Shown here piece by piece: positions 16,524-24,668 of a stretch of 64,000 bases of DNA. Both the position numbers and the translations under genes were made by a program. Below the pieces are notes generated by a model. It was not told where the DNA came from, made no database searches, and saw nothing but the letters and a program-made list of their open reading frames with translations. The first letter of the stretch is position 1. Every line of letters begins with the position of its first letter. Source of the DNA: Bryobacterales bacterium (GTDB lineage Bacteria > Acidobacteriota > Terriglobia > Bryobacterales > Bryobacteraceae); the NCBI GenBank assembly GCA_947446025.1, contig CANFEY010000004.1:62001-126000 (forward strand), written 5' to 3'.

Positions 16524-19500
16524 TGCTGGCCCGGGTTGTCGATTTCTCCGCGCGCAACCAGGTCCTGGTGATCCTGTTGACAGCCGCGCTCGCCCTCTAC
16601 GGCTGGTGGTCCATGGCCCGCGTGCCTCTCGATGCGCTGCCAGAACTCGGCGAAACCCAGGTCATCGTCTACACCCGCTGGGACCGCAGCCCGCAGATCG
16701 TCGAAGACCAGGTTACCTACCCCATCGTCTCCGCCCTGCTCGGCGCACCCGGGGTAACTTCGGTCCGCGGCTACTCCGACTTCGGCTACTCCTTCGTCTA
16801 CGTCGTCTTTGACGACGCCCACGATCTCTACTGGGCCCGCGCCCGCACCACCGAATACCTCGCCGGCGTCCAAGGCAAGCTCCCCCCCGACGCTAAGCCC
16901 GAACTCGGACCGGACGCCAGTGGACTCGGCTGGATCTTCCAATACGTTCTCCAAGACGATTCCGGCCAGCAAAGCCTCGCCGACCTGCGGTCCCTGCAGG
17001 ACTGGTATCTCCGCTACCAACTCAAGTCCGTCCCCGGTGTTTCTGAAGTGGCTTCCCTGGGCGGCTTCAGCAAGCAATTCCAAGTTACGCTGGACCCCAA
17101 CCGCCTGCGCGCCTTCGGTGTCACCGTGCGCCGCGTGGTGGAAGCCGTGCGCGGCGGAAACGTGGAATCCAGCGGTCGCCTGCTGGAGTTCGGCGGCACC
17201 GAATACATGGTGCGCGGGCGCGGCTACGCGAAATCGATAGAGGACCTGGAGAGTATCGTGCTGCTCGCCACCGAAGGCGGCACGCCCGTGCGCATCCGCG
17301 ACGTGGGTCAAGTGGTCATCGGCCCCGACCAGCGCCGCGGCGTCTCCGATCTGGATGGCGCTGGCGAAGCCGTCTCCGGCATTGTGGTGATGCGCCAGGG
17401 CGCCAACGCCCGCCAGGTCATCGATGCCGTCAAAGCCAAGCTACGGCAAATCGAACCCGGCCTCCCGCCCGGCGTTCGTGTGGTGCCCGTCTATGACCGC
17501 TCCGGCTTTATCGACCGCGTGGTAGCCGCCAACGCGCGCACCATTCTGGAAGTGATGCTCACCGTCATGGTGGTCATCCTGATCTTCCTGCGCCACTGGC
17601 CCAGCGCGCTGATCCCCGCCATCACCATTCCCGCCGTGGTGCTGATCGCCTTCATCCCGTTTCAAGCGCTGGGCGTAACGGCCAACGTGATGTCGCTGGG
17701 CGGCATCGCCATCGCCATAGGCGCACTCGTGGATGCCTCCATTGTGGTCGTCGAACAGGCCCACAAAAAACTGGAGCAATGGGATGCACTTGGCCGCCCC
17801 GGATCGCAGAGCGCCGTCATCCTGAGCGCCGTGCAAGAAGTGGCCGGAACCAGCTTCTTCGCGCTCCTGATCATCGCCGCCGCCTTCCTCCCCGTCTTGG
17901 TCCTGGAAAACCAGGAAGGCCGCCTCTTCACTCCCCTGGCCATTGCCAAGACGCTCTGCATGCTGATCGCCGCCGGCTTGGCCGTTACACTGGACCCCGC
18001 CCTCCGCCTGCTGCTGGCCCGCTTCTCCATCGGCACCATCCGCAAGGAAGAGAGCCACCCGCTGAGCCGTTGGCTCATCCGCACCTACGAACCCGCCGTA
18101 TGGTGGGCGCTGGCGCACCGCAAAGCCGTGTTCTCCATCGCCGCCGGTTTGCTGGCCGTCACCGTCCCCGCATTCCTGTCCCTCAACTCAGAATTCCTCC
18201 CGCCGCTGGACGAAGGCACCCTCCTCTACATGCCTTCCACCATGCCCGGCATCTCCATCGCGCAGGCGCAACAGCTGCTGCAAACCACCGATGGCGTGCT
18301 CAAACAATTCCCCGAAGTGGAGCACGTATTGGGCAAAGCCGGCCGCGCCGAAACCGCCACCGATCCCGCACCGCTTTCCATGCTCGAAACCCTGGTCACC
18401 CTGCGCCCCAGGCAGCAATGGCGCAAGGTCAACACCTGGTATTCCGCCTGGTCGCCGGAGTGGCTGAAACCCGTGTTCCGCCGCATCACTTCCGACAGCA
18501 TGCCCGTGGAACAACTGGTCGCCGAGATGAACGGAACCAGCTACGCCGATTCCGGCCTCGCCGCCGGCCTCTACTACTACAAGATCACCGCCCAGGACGC
18601 CAACGGAAACGTGAGCGCTCCCTCAGGCCAGGGTTCTGCCAGCGTCACCGCTGACGTCACCGGACCCACCGTGTCCCTCACTGCGCCCACCGTGGGTACA
18701 TCCGTCTCCGGTACCGTCACCGTTTCCGCCAACGCTAGCGATGATGTCGCCGTGGCTAGCGTGCAGTTCCTGCTGGACGGCGCGCCGCTCCTCGCCGAAG
18801 ACACCTCCGCCCCCTACAGCATCTCGTGGAGCACGCTCGCTACTTCCAACGGTGTGCACCAGCTGGCGGCCCGCGCCAGGGACACCGGCGGCAACCTGAC
18901 CACCACCGCGAACACCAGCATCACTGTCGCCAACAGCTCGCTCACGGGCGCGGTTGCGCTGTACGCATTTGAGGAAACCGGCGGCGTCACCACCGTGACC
19001 GATGGCTCCGGCAACGCCAATACAGGCAGCATCGCCGGCGCTACCCGCGTCCTGGGCAAGTATGGCAACGGGCTGTTCTTCAACGGCGCGAACGCTATGG
19101 TCAGCGTTCCCAACTCCTCTTCCCTGAACGTCACCACCGGCCTCACCTTGATGGCCTGGCTCAACCCGTCGTCCCTTGGGGCCTGGAAGACCGCCATTAT
19201 GAAGGAGATGCCCGGGGATGAGAATTGGGCCCTGTACTCCAGCGACAGTGCGGATCACCCCCGCACAGGCCTCCGCGCAGGCGGGAACCAATACGCCATT
19301 TCCGCACCCTCGCCGCTGCCGCTCAACACCTGGACCCATGTGGCCGTCAGTTACAACGGCTCCGCCTTCAACATATACGTCAACGGGACCCTGGTCAACA
19401 CGCTCCCCGTAACGGGTGCGGTCACCACCTCCACCAGCCCGCTCCGCATCGGGTGCAACGCCATCTGGGGGGGAGAGTTCTTCCACGGCATCATTGACGA

Positions 19501-19573
19501 GGTCCGCGTCTACAACCGCGGCCTCACACAAGCCGAAATCCAGAGCAGCATGAACAACGCCATCGTCCCCTAA
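16523..19573 (+). CDS. Chimeric ORF: CusA-like RND pump N-terminal two thirds fused to FN3/Ig-like/LamG domains
   Basis: A 1016-codon frame. Residues 1-670 are a CusA/CzcA heavy-metal RND transporter: TM1, two porter subdomains, TM2-6 including NVMSLGGIAIAIGALVDASIV, and the second periplasmic loop with FLPPLDEGTLLYMPSTMPG. Just after VEQLVAEMN (about base 18532) the sequence switches to the end of an FN3 domain (GLAAGLYYYKITAQDANGNV), an Ig-like domain with FLLDGAPLL, and a C-terminal LamG domain (about 810-1005). TM7-12 of the pump are missing, so this cannot be a working transporter, and pore-distal secreted domains would be on an inner-membrane stub. Either a deletion joined two genes in frame or the contig is chimeric here. 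Confidence 0.8.
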   Translation: MLARVVDFSARNQVLVILLTAALALYGWWSMARVPLDALPELGETQVIVYTRWDRSPQIVEDQVTYPIVSALLGAPGVTSVRGYSDFGYSFVYVVFDDAHDLYWARARTTEYLAGVQGKLPPDAKPELGPDASGLGWIFQYVLQDDSGQQSLADLRSLQDWYLRYQLKSVPGVSEVASLGGFSKQFQVTLDPNRLRAFGVTVRRVVEAVRGGNVESSGRLLEFGGTEYMVRGRGYAKSIEDLESIVLLATEGGTPVRIRDVGQVVIGPDQRRGVSDLDGAGEAVSGIVVMRQGANARQVIDAVKAKLRQIEPGLPPGVRVVPVYDRSGFIDRVVAANARTILEVMLTVMVVILIFLRHWPSALIPAITIPAVVLIAFIPFQALGVTANVMSLGGIAIAIGALVDASIVVVEQAHKKLEQWDALGRPGSQSAVILSAVQEVAGTSFFALLIIAAAFLPVLVLENQEGRLFTPLAIAKTLCMLIAAGLAVTLDPALRLLLARFSIGTIRKEESHPLSRWLIRTYEPAVWWALAHRKAVFSIAAGLLAVTVPAFLSLNSEFLPPLDEGTLLYMPSTMPGISIAQAQQLLQTTDGVLKQFPEVEHVLGKAGRAETATDPAPLSMLETLVTLRPRQQWRKVNTWYSAWSPEWLKPVFRRITSDSMPVEQLVAEMNGTSYADSGLAAGLYYYKITAQDANGNVSAPSGQGSASVTADVTGPTVSLTAPTVGTSVSGTVTVSANASDDVAVASVQFLLDGAPLLAEDTSAPYSISWSTLATSNGVHQLAARARDTGGNLTTTANTSITVANSSLTGAVALYAFEETGGVTTVTDGSGNANTGSIAGATRVLGKYGNGLFFNGANAMVSVPNSSSLNVTTGLTLMAWLNPSSLGAWKTAIMKEMPGDENWALYSSDSADHPRTGLRAGGNQYAISAPSPLPLNTWTHVAVSYNGSAFNIYVNGTLVNTLPVTGAVTTSTSPLRIGCNAIWGGEFFHGIIDEVRVYNRGLTQAEIQSSMNNAIVP

Positions 19574-19583
19574 GGGAGTTCTA

Positions 19584-19654
19584 CCCCGCAAAACGGGCAC
19601 TGGCTCGAATTTCGCCGCCCTTGCGAAATTTGTCCTGTACCGTTTTGCCCCGTC
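19584..19654. repeat. Nested palindromic repeat, copy 1 (family B)
   Basis: Outer arms GCAAAACGG (19588-19596) and CCGTTTTGC (19640-19648), inner arms AATTTCGC and GCGAAATT around a 7-base loop. It is about 80% identical by eye to the copy at 22193-22262. It fills the gap between the chimeric pump gene and the TIGR03435 pseudogene. Confidence 0.7.
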
Positions 19655-20396
19655 AATTCTCCGTCGGCACCTTGTCGGCGGAGTCGACCACAAACATCTC
19701 GAACGGCGCGGTCCCCTTCACCAGCCGCAGGCCGAGCTGCTCTTGTAGCGCGGTGCCCAAACTTGGAAACACGAAGCCTTCATCGCTGGTGATGCCGGAG
19801 AGCTCGGCGTTGGTAGGGATTCGAGGGCGCGAGTTCCAGGAAGATGTCATACTTGCCGGTCAGCCCGGTCTTGTCAACCAACTGGTAGTTTTCCAAGTTG
19901 CGGCTGTAGATATTGCAGGATCTTGGCAATCGGAACGGCGGCACTGCCCAACTGAACTCCGCCCCCGTTTTGTCGGGCATCGTAGCGACTTGTCCGCTGC
20001 TCTCCTTGCGCTTGAATCCGCCATTCGCGACGACCAATTCATACGCCGGCAGCACCTTGGTCACTCGATGGAAGCGTAGATGGAAGGGCTCCGCCAGCAG
20101 GTTCTGCATCATTCGGCGAAACTGCCATCGTACTGCGTCTCACGGGCGTCTTGGTTTCTGATCCAATCCGGACCCTCCACTTGGAAATAGGGAAGGTCGT
20201 AGGCAATTTGGATCAACTGCTGCGGCGTCACCAGGCGGCCGTTGAAGCGGCCGGGTAAGTCGGTGCCCGGACCCCCGCTAGTCATCCCGATCACTCCGGT
20301 AGGCGGCACCGCGCCGATGCGAACGGAGGCAACCTCAAACTTGTCCTGCGCCAACGCAGCGCACGCAGCCAAGCAAAGGGTTGCCGCGGTTTTCAA
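19653..20396 (-). pseudogene. TIGR03435-family protein, broken by two frameshifts
   Basis: Three overlapping frames together make one TIGR03435 protein of about 245 residues. The N-terminal piece (20396-20109) has a signal peptide KTAATLCLAACAALAQ and FEVASVRIG, then the LLIQIAYDLPYFQVEGPDW-like family region. The middle piece (20112-19780) has MMQNLLAEPFHLRFHR, LPAYELVVANGG and VDKTGLTGKYDIFLEL. The C-terminal piece (19850-19653) has LGTALQEQLGLRL and ends in VVDSADKVPTEN. Frame changes occur near 20110 and 19815-19830. The likely start is TTG 20394-20396, which overlaps the cupin stop as TTGA. The family is expanded in Solibacter-type genomes and its function is unknown. Confidence 0.75.
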
Positions 20397-20827
20397 GGAT
20401 GGATCACCTTGATCATGTAGTAGAACACCGGCGTCTTCACTTCCTTGAACCAATGCGGCGTCCCCGCCGGGATCGTGATGATGTCGCCTTTGGTCAACGT
20501 GTGCGTCACCCCGCCCTGAATATCCGTGCCCAGCCATTGCGCCGGACGGCTCAACTTGCCGCCCACCATCTGGCCGCCCGTCACGAACGTCGCCTCACCT
20601 GACGTGATGTAGAAGATGTCGGTTTCCTTCTCATGGACCTCCACCTGCCCCGCAGCCGTGCGGCTGGCGACCGACGCCGTGAAATCGCTGCTCTTGGCCA
20701 CCGCGCCGCCCTTCGCAAACAGCTCGGCTACTTTGTCGTGGCCCACGTAGGTGGCCGGCTCCGGCTCCGCTGCCGCCATCGCAAGCGCGCCCCCGATTAG
20801 CGCGGAAAAGACGACCAGGTGTTTCAT
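20393..20827 (-). CDS. Exported cupin-domain protein
   Basis: A 144-residue protein starting at ATG 20825-20827 (MKHLVVFSALIGGALAMAAAEP), with AAGGAG about 6 bases upstream; a start 18 bases further upstream lacks this spacing. After the signal peptide comes a single cupin barrel: the EVHEKETDIFYITSGEATFVTGG motif 1 with metal-binding His/Glu positions and GDIITIPAGTPHWFKEV motif 2. Ligand unknown. It lies 10 bases after the DUF1552 stop, in an operon with the second cytochrome-like gene. Confidence 0.8.
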   Translation of the reverse strand: MKHLVVFSALIGGALAMAAAEPEPATYVGHDKVAELFAKGGAVAKSSDFTASVASRTAAGQVEVHEKETDIFYITSGEATFVTGGQMVGGKLSRPAQWLGTDIQGGVTHTLTKGDIITIPAGTPHWFKEVKTPVFYYMIKVIHP

Positions 20828-20837
20828 GGAGTTCTCC

Positions 20838-22178
20838 TTAACCAATGGTGAGCGGATCTGGCCGCAACGGACCCGTGCTATCGCCGATCTTATCCATCGG
20901 CACGCCGATCTTGTCCATCAACGTCACCAGCAAATTCGACATCGGCGTTTCGTCAGGATACCGGATGTGGCTGCCTGTCTTGACCGCGCCGTTCAACTTG
21001 CCCAGCAGCAGACACGGCAGATCATGGTGCCGGTGCAGATTCCCATTGCCCATGCCGCCGCCGTACATCAGTAGGCTGTGGTCCAGCAGCGTGCCATCGC
21101 CGTCGGGAGTCTCGTGCAGCCGCTTGAGGAAATGCGTGAACAGCAGCACGTTGTAGGTATCGATCTTGGCCTTCTTCGTGATCAGGTCGGGATCGTTGCG
21201 GTGATGCGAAACCGCATGCCCGCCTTCTGGGACGCCGATGTAAGGATACGTGCGCGTGCTCAACTCGCGGCTCATCATCAGGCTGAACACGCGCGTTATG
21301 TCGGCCTGGAACGCCAGCGCCTGCAGATCGAACATCAGCTTCACGTGCGCTTCGTAGGCTTCCGGGATGTCGACGGGGCGCTCCGGCAACTCGATGTTGT
21401 GCGCGCCGGCGGACTCGGCCGCCTGAATGCGCTGCTCAATTTCCCGCACGGACTCCATGTATTCGGTGAGCTTAGAGCGGTCGCCCTTGCCCAGCGTATT
21501 CGAAAGCCGTGCGACTTCTTTACTGACCGAATCGAGAATGCTGCCCGTGTTCTTCGCCACGGCCCTGCGCTGCGCCGCGTCCCCGCCATCGCCGAACAGC
21601 CGCTCGAAAATCACCCGAGGCTGCATCTCCGCAGGATTCGGCGTGGTCTCATTCCGCCACGATACACTGTTGACGTAGAAGCAATCCCCGGAATCGCAAG
21701 CCGCCTGCGTAGGCCCGTCCACTGACATTTCAATCGACGGGATCTGCGTGCCCTTGCCGATGTGCCGCGCGGCGATCTGGTCCGCCGTGGTCGCCAGCTT
21801 CACCTCAACACCCGGCTTGCTGCGGTCGTACGCATGGACGCCCGTGAGCCACACAGCCGAAGCGCGCGGATGGTCGCCGGTCCCGTCCCCGAAAGTATCG
21901 GCTTGCAGGTGCGCCAGTCCGCTCAGGATGTTCAGCTGATTCTTGAACGCCTCCAGCGGCTTCAAAATAGGCGGGAGGTCGAACTTCGTGCCCGTCGCCG
22001 TCGGATTCCACTGCTCCTGAATGACGCCGTTGGCCACGTAGATGAAGCCCAGCCGTGACGGAGCCTTCGTCGCGGCCCGAAGCGCCGGAGCCATCGCGTC
22101 CAGAAACGGCAACGCTAACGTGGTCCCCACGCCTTTCAGAAACGTCCTGCGCGGAAGCGATTTTTGAGTAACGTACAT
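20838..22178 (-). CDS. DUF1552 protein with Tat signal, second copy
   Basis: A 446-residue paralogue of the protein at 2.7-4.0 kb. The Tat signal is SLPRRTFLKGVGTTLALPFLDAMAPAL. Conserved family stretches are RLGFIYVANGVIQEQWNP, FDLPPILKPLEAFKNQL, CDSGDCFYVNSVSW and MMSRELSTRTYPYIGVPEGG. It lies 100 bases downstream of the second DUF1592-type gene on the same strand; a palindromic repeat occupies that gap. Function unknown, probably paired with the cytochrome-like protein in the periplasm. Confidence 0.85.
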   Translation of the reverse strand: MYVTQKSLPRRTFLKGVGTTLALPFLDAMAPALRAATKAPSRLGFIYVANGVIQEQWNPTATGTKFDLPPILKPLEAFKNQLNILSGLAHLQADTFGDGTGDHPRASAVWLTGVHAYDRSKPGVEVKLATTADQIAARHIGKGTQIPSIEMSVDGPTQAACDSGDCFYVNSVSWRNETTPNPAEMQPRVIFERLFGDGGDAAQRRAVAKNTGSILDSVSKEVARLSNTLGKGDRSKLTEYMESVREIEQRIQAAESAGAHNIELPERPVDIPEAYEAHVKLMFDLQALAFQADITRVFSLMMSRELSTRTYPYIGVPEGGHAVSHHRNDPDLITKKAKIDTYNVLLFTHFLKRLHETPDGDGTLLDHSLLMYGGGMGNGNLHRHHDLPCLLLGKLNGAVKTGSHIRYPDETPMSNLLVTLMDKIGVPMDKIGDSTGPLRPDPLTIG

Positions 22179-22192
22179 GCTGACCTCCTCTG

Positions 22193-22262
22193 TTCCGCAA
22201 AAGGGGACTGGCTCGAGTTTCGCCGCCTTTGCGAAATCTCGTGCCTGTACCCTTTTGCCCGT
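22193..22262. repeat. Nested palindromic repeat, copy 2 (family B)
   Basis: Same architecture as 19584-19654: outer GCAAAAGG with CCTTTTGC, inner TTTCGC with GCGAAA, and shared words ACTGGCTCGA and CTGTAC. It fills the gap between the DUF1592 and DUF1552 genes of the second locus. Confidence 0.7.
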
Positions 22263-22278
22263 CCGAACTGCGACCGCC

Positions 22279-24621
22279 CTACTTCACCTGCCGCATCTGG
22301 AACGGAGCGCTCTTCACCACCCCCACCACCAGCGACGAAAACTTGTAGTTGCCCGCAGCCGCGCCACGCACAATCTTGCGGATCGCCGGCGCGTCGTAAT
22401 ACTGCACGTTGCGCCCCAGCGAATACATCAGCAGCTTCTCAGCCACCGTGTTCACGAACTGCTCCGGCTGCCGCAGCAGCGCCTGCTTCAATCCCGCTAC
22501 GCCTTCAATCTTGGTCCCGTCCGGCAGCACGCCGCTCACGTTGATCGGCTGGTCGCTATCCCGCTCCCGCCAGTGGCCCACAGCATCGTAATTCTCCAGC
22601 GCGAACCCGATCGGATCCATGCTCGCGTGGCACCCTGCACACGCCGGAGCAGCCCGATGCAGCACCATCGCCTCGCGAATCGTCATCGGCTTGCCGGTCT
22701 GCTCAGCTTCCGTTTTCAGTGACGGAACGTTCGGCGGCGGCGGCGGCGGTGCCGCGTTCAGCAAATTCTCCAGCACCCACTTGCCCCGCACCACCGGCGA
22801 GGTGCGCGTGGAATACGACGTCAACATCAGAATGCCGCCCTGCCCCAGCAACCCGCCCCGCGGACTGCCCTGAGGAAACGTCACCTTGCGGTAGTAGCTG
22901 CCACCAACATCCGGCACCCCATAATGCTTCGCCAGCCGTTCATTCAAGAACGTGTAGTTGGCCGATAGCAGCTCCAGCACGCTGCGATTCTCGCGCAGGA
23001 CGCTGTCGAGGAACAGCTCCGTCTCCCTGCGGAACGCGATGCGCAGCGTCTCGTCAAAATCCGGAAACAGAATCTCGTCCGGCTCCTTGGCCTCAACATC
23101 GCGCAGGAATAGCCACTGCGTAGCGAAGTTGTTGACCAGCGCTGCGGACCGCTTGTCCGCCAGCATGCGCCGGACTTGCTGTTCCAGCACCACCGGTTCT
23201 TTCAACGTCCCGGCAATCGCAGCGTTGAGCAGCGCATCGTCCGGAATACTGCTCCATAACGCGAAGGAAATTCGCGAAGCCAGTTCGATGTTGCTCACCC
23301 GGTAGCTGCTGCCCGATTTCGCCGCCGCCGGTTCGCGCTCAATGCGGAACAAAAACTGCGGACTGATCAGCATCCGCTCCAGCGCCCGCTGGATTCCCAA
23401 ATCAAAGTTGCTCTCCGCCCGCCCCGCTTCGTAGAACGGCAGCACATCTTCCAAATCCGCCGCTCCCACAGGCTTCCGGTACGCCCGTCGCAGCATCGTC
23501 GACAGGATCTTCTTGGCACACGGCAACTCTTCAGCCGCGCTCGCCGGACGGCACGAAAAAATTCGCTTGCGGCTGGGCGTCTCCCCCGGACCCTTCGGTT
23601 CATAAGGACCCGAAACCAGCACGCTCGCCACTGCGGGACCGCTACCGCGCGCCCTCATCCGAGGCCGCAGCGTCGATTCATCCCGAGCCTGATTCCGCTC
23701 CACAAACGTCACGCCCACCACATGCGGCCCAGCCTTGATTGGAATGCGGAACTCCGGCGGCTTGGCCGCAGCGGCTCCACGTCCACCGCCACCGCCCGTG
23801 AGCGCGGAATCGACATGTTCGCCATCCACCGTGATTTCGATCTGGTGGGGATCGCGCCCGCCGCCCGCTATGTCCAACTTGAACTCGTACAGCCCATCCT
23901 GCGGAAACTCGCTGTGAATCGACAGCCCGCCGCGCGTCCCGAACGGCAGATCCTCCACGCGCGAATCTTGCAAGTGCTCCGGCGACAACCGGTACGTGCT
24001 CGCCAGCAACGGAGCCTTCGGATCCCCCACGGCCAGCCGGCTGATCTTGCGCGCCGAATCTAGGTACCGCTCCATGATGGTCGGCGACATGAACAGCAAG
24101 TCCGCAATATTGTCGAATCCGCTGCTGACGTTGTCCGCCGGCAGCAGCATCGAATAATCGATCTCCCGAGGTAGCGCATCCAGCGCTAGCAAATCGCGGA
24201 TGGAATTCTGATACTCCGTGCGCGTCAGCCGATGCAACAGCGGCATCGCTCCCGGCTTCGGCTTCAGCACCGCCGCCCGGTCCAGCGCATTCTCTAAATA
24301 CGCCGCCGTGGAATTGTAAGTCGCCGCGCTCGGCCGAGGCATCCCCGCAGGCGGCATCGCCCCCGTGCGCAGCTTGCGGATCACCTTCTCCCACTTCTCC
24401 GCGTGCCCCGAAATGTCCTTCAGCTCCGCCGTGTCCAGCACAAACTCGCCGCTTTTCAGCCGCTCATTGTGGCACCCCGCGCAGTATTGCTTGAATACCG
24501 CCTCCGGCCCCGCCGGTGGAGGTTGCGAACGCACCACAGCCGCGCCCACTCCTAGAGCGGCAGCAGCCGTCGCGAGGTAGACCCCCCACTTCTTCTTATA
24601 GTTGATGCGCACGAAATCCAC
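22279..24621 (-). CDS. Exported c-type cytochrome-like protein with DUF1587/1595/1592/1588/1585 domains, second copy
   Basis: About 780 residues; paralogue of the gene at 374-2701. Heme motif CAGCH follows FKQY near residue 47, and a second CAGCH precedes ASMDPIGFALENYDAVG in DUF1588. A Gly-rich insert (ALTGGGGGRGAAAA) interrupts the DUF1592-linked region, which the first copy lacks. The start is uncertain: a TATAAT box on the minus strand (24626-24631) excludes the ATG at 24654, leaving GTG 24621 or GTG 24612, both with a hydrophobic segment after YKKKWG. It lies between the TonB receptor and the DUF1552 gene, all on the minus strand. Confidence 0.83.
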   Translation of the reverse strand: MDFVRINYKKKWGVYLATAAAALGVGAAVVRSQPPPAGPEAVFKQYCAGCHNERLKSGEFVLDTAELKDISGHAEKWEKVIRKLRTGAMPPAGMPRPSAATYNSTAAYLENALDRAAVLKPKPGAMPLLHRLTRTEYQNSIRDLLALDALPREIDYSMLLPADNVSSGFDNIADLLFMSPTIMERYLDSARKISRLAVGDPKAPLLASTYRLSPEHLQDSRVEDLPFGTRGGLSIHSEFPQDGLYEFKLDIAGGGRDPHQIEITVDGEHVDSALTGGGGGRGAAAAKPPEFRIPIKAGPHVVGVTFVERNQARDESTLRPRMRARGSGPAVASVLVSGPYEPKGPGETPSRKRIFSCRPASAAEELPCAKKILSTMLRRAYRKPVGAADLEDVLPFYEAGRAESNFDLGIQRALERMLISPQFLFRIEREPAAAKSGSSYRVSNIELASRISFALWSSIPDDALLNAAIAGTLKEPVVLEQQVRRMLADKRSAALVNNFATQWLFLRDVEAKEPDEILFPDFDETLRIAFRRETELFLDSVLRENRSVLELLSANYTFLNERLAKHYGVPDVGGSYYRKVTFPQGSPRGGLLGQGGILMLTSYSTRTSPVVRGKWVLENLLNAAPPPPPPNVPSLKTEAEQTGKPMTIREAMVLHRAAPACAGCHASMDPIGFALENYDAVGHWRERDSDQPINVSGVLPDGTKIEGVAGLKQALLRQPEQFVNTVAEKLLMYSLGRNVQYYDAPAIRKIVRGAAAGNYKFSSLVVGVVKSAPFQMRQVK

Positions 24622-24625
24622 GCCT

Positions 24626-24631
24626 ATTATA
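24626..24631 (-). promoter_or_regulatory. -10 box of the second DUF1592 gene
   Basis: TATAAT on the minus strand, 4 and 13 bases before the two candidate GTG starts. It mirrors the TATAAT placed just before the first DUF1592 gene. Confidence 0.4.
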
Positions 24632-24632
24632 T

Positions 24633-24652
24633 GCTCCCGCTTCCACGGGAGC
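24633..24652 (-). terminator. Hairpin after the TonB receptor gene
   Basis: A 7-bp perfect stem (GCTCCCG/CGGGAGC) with a 6-base loop, just downstream of the receptor stop. There is no T tract; it directly abuts the promoter of the next gene and may separate the two transcripts. Confidence 0.45.
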
Positions 24653-24668
24653 AATCGTCAGGATATCT

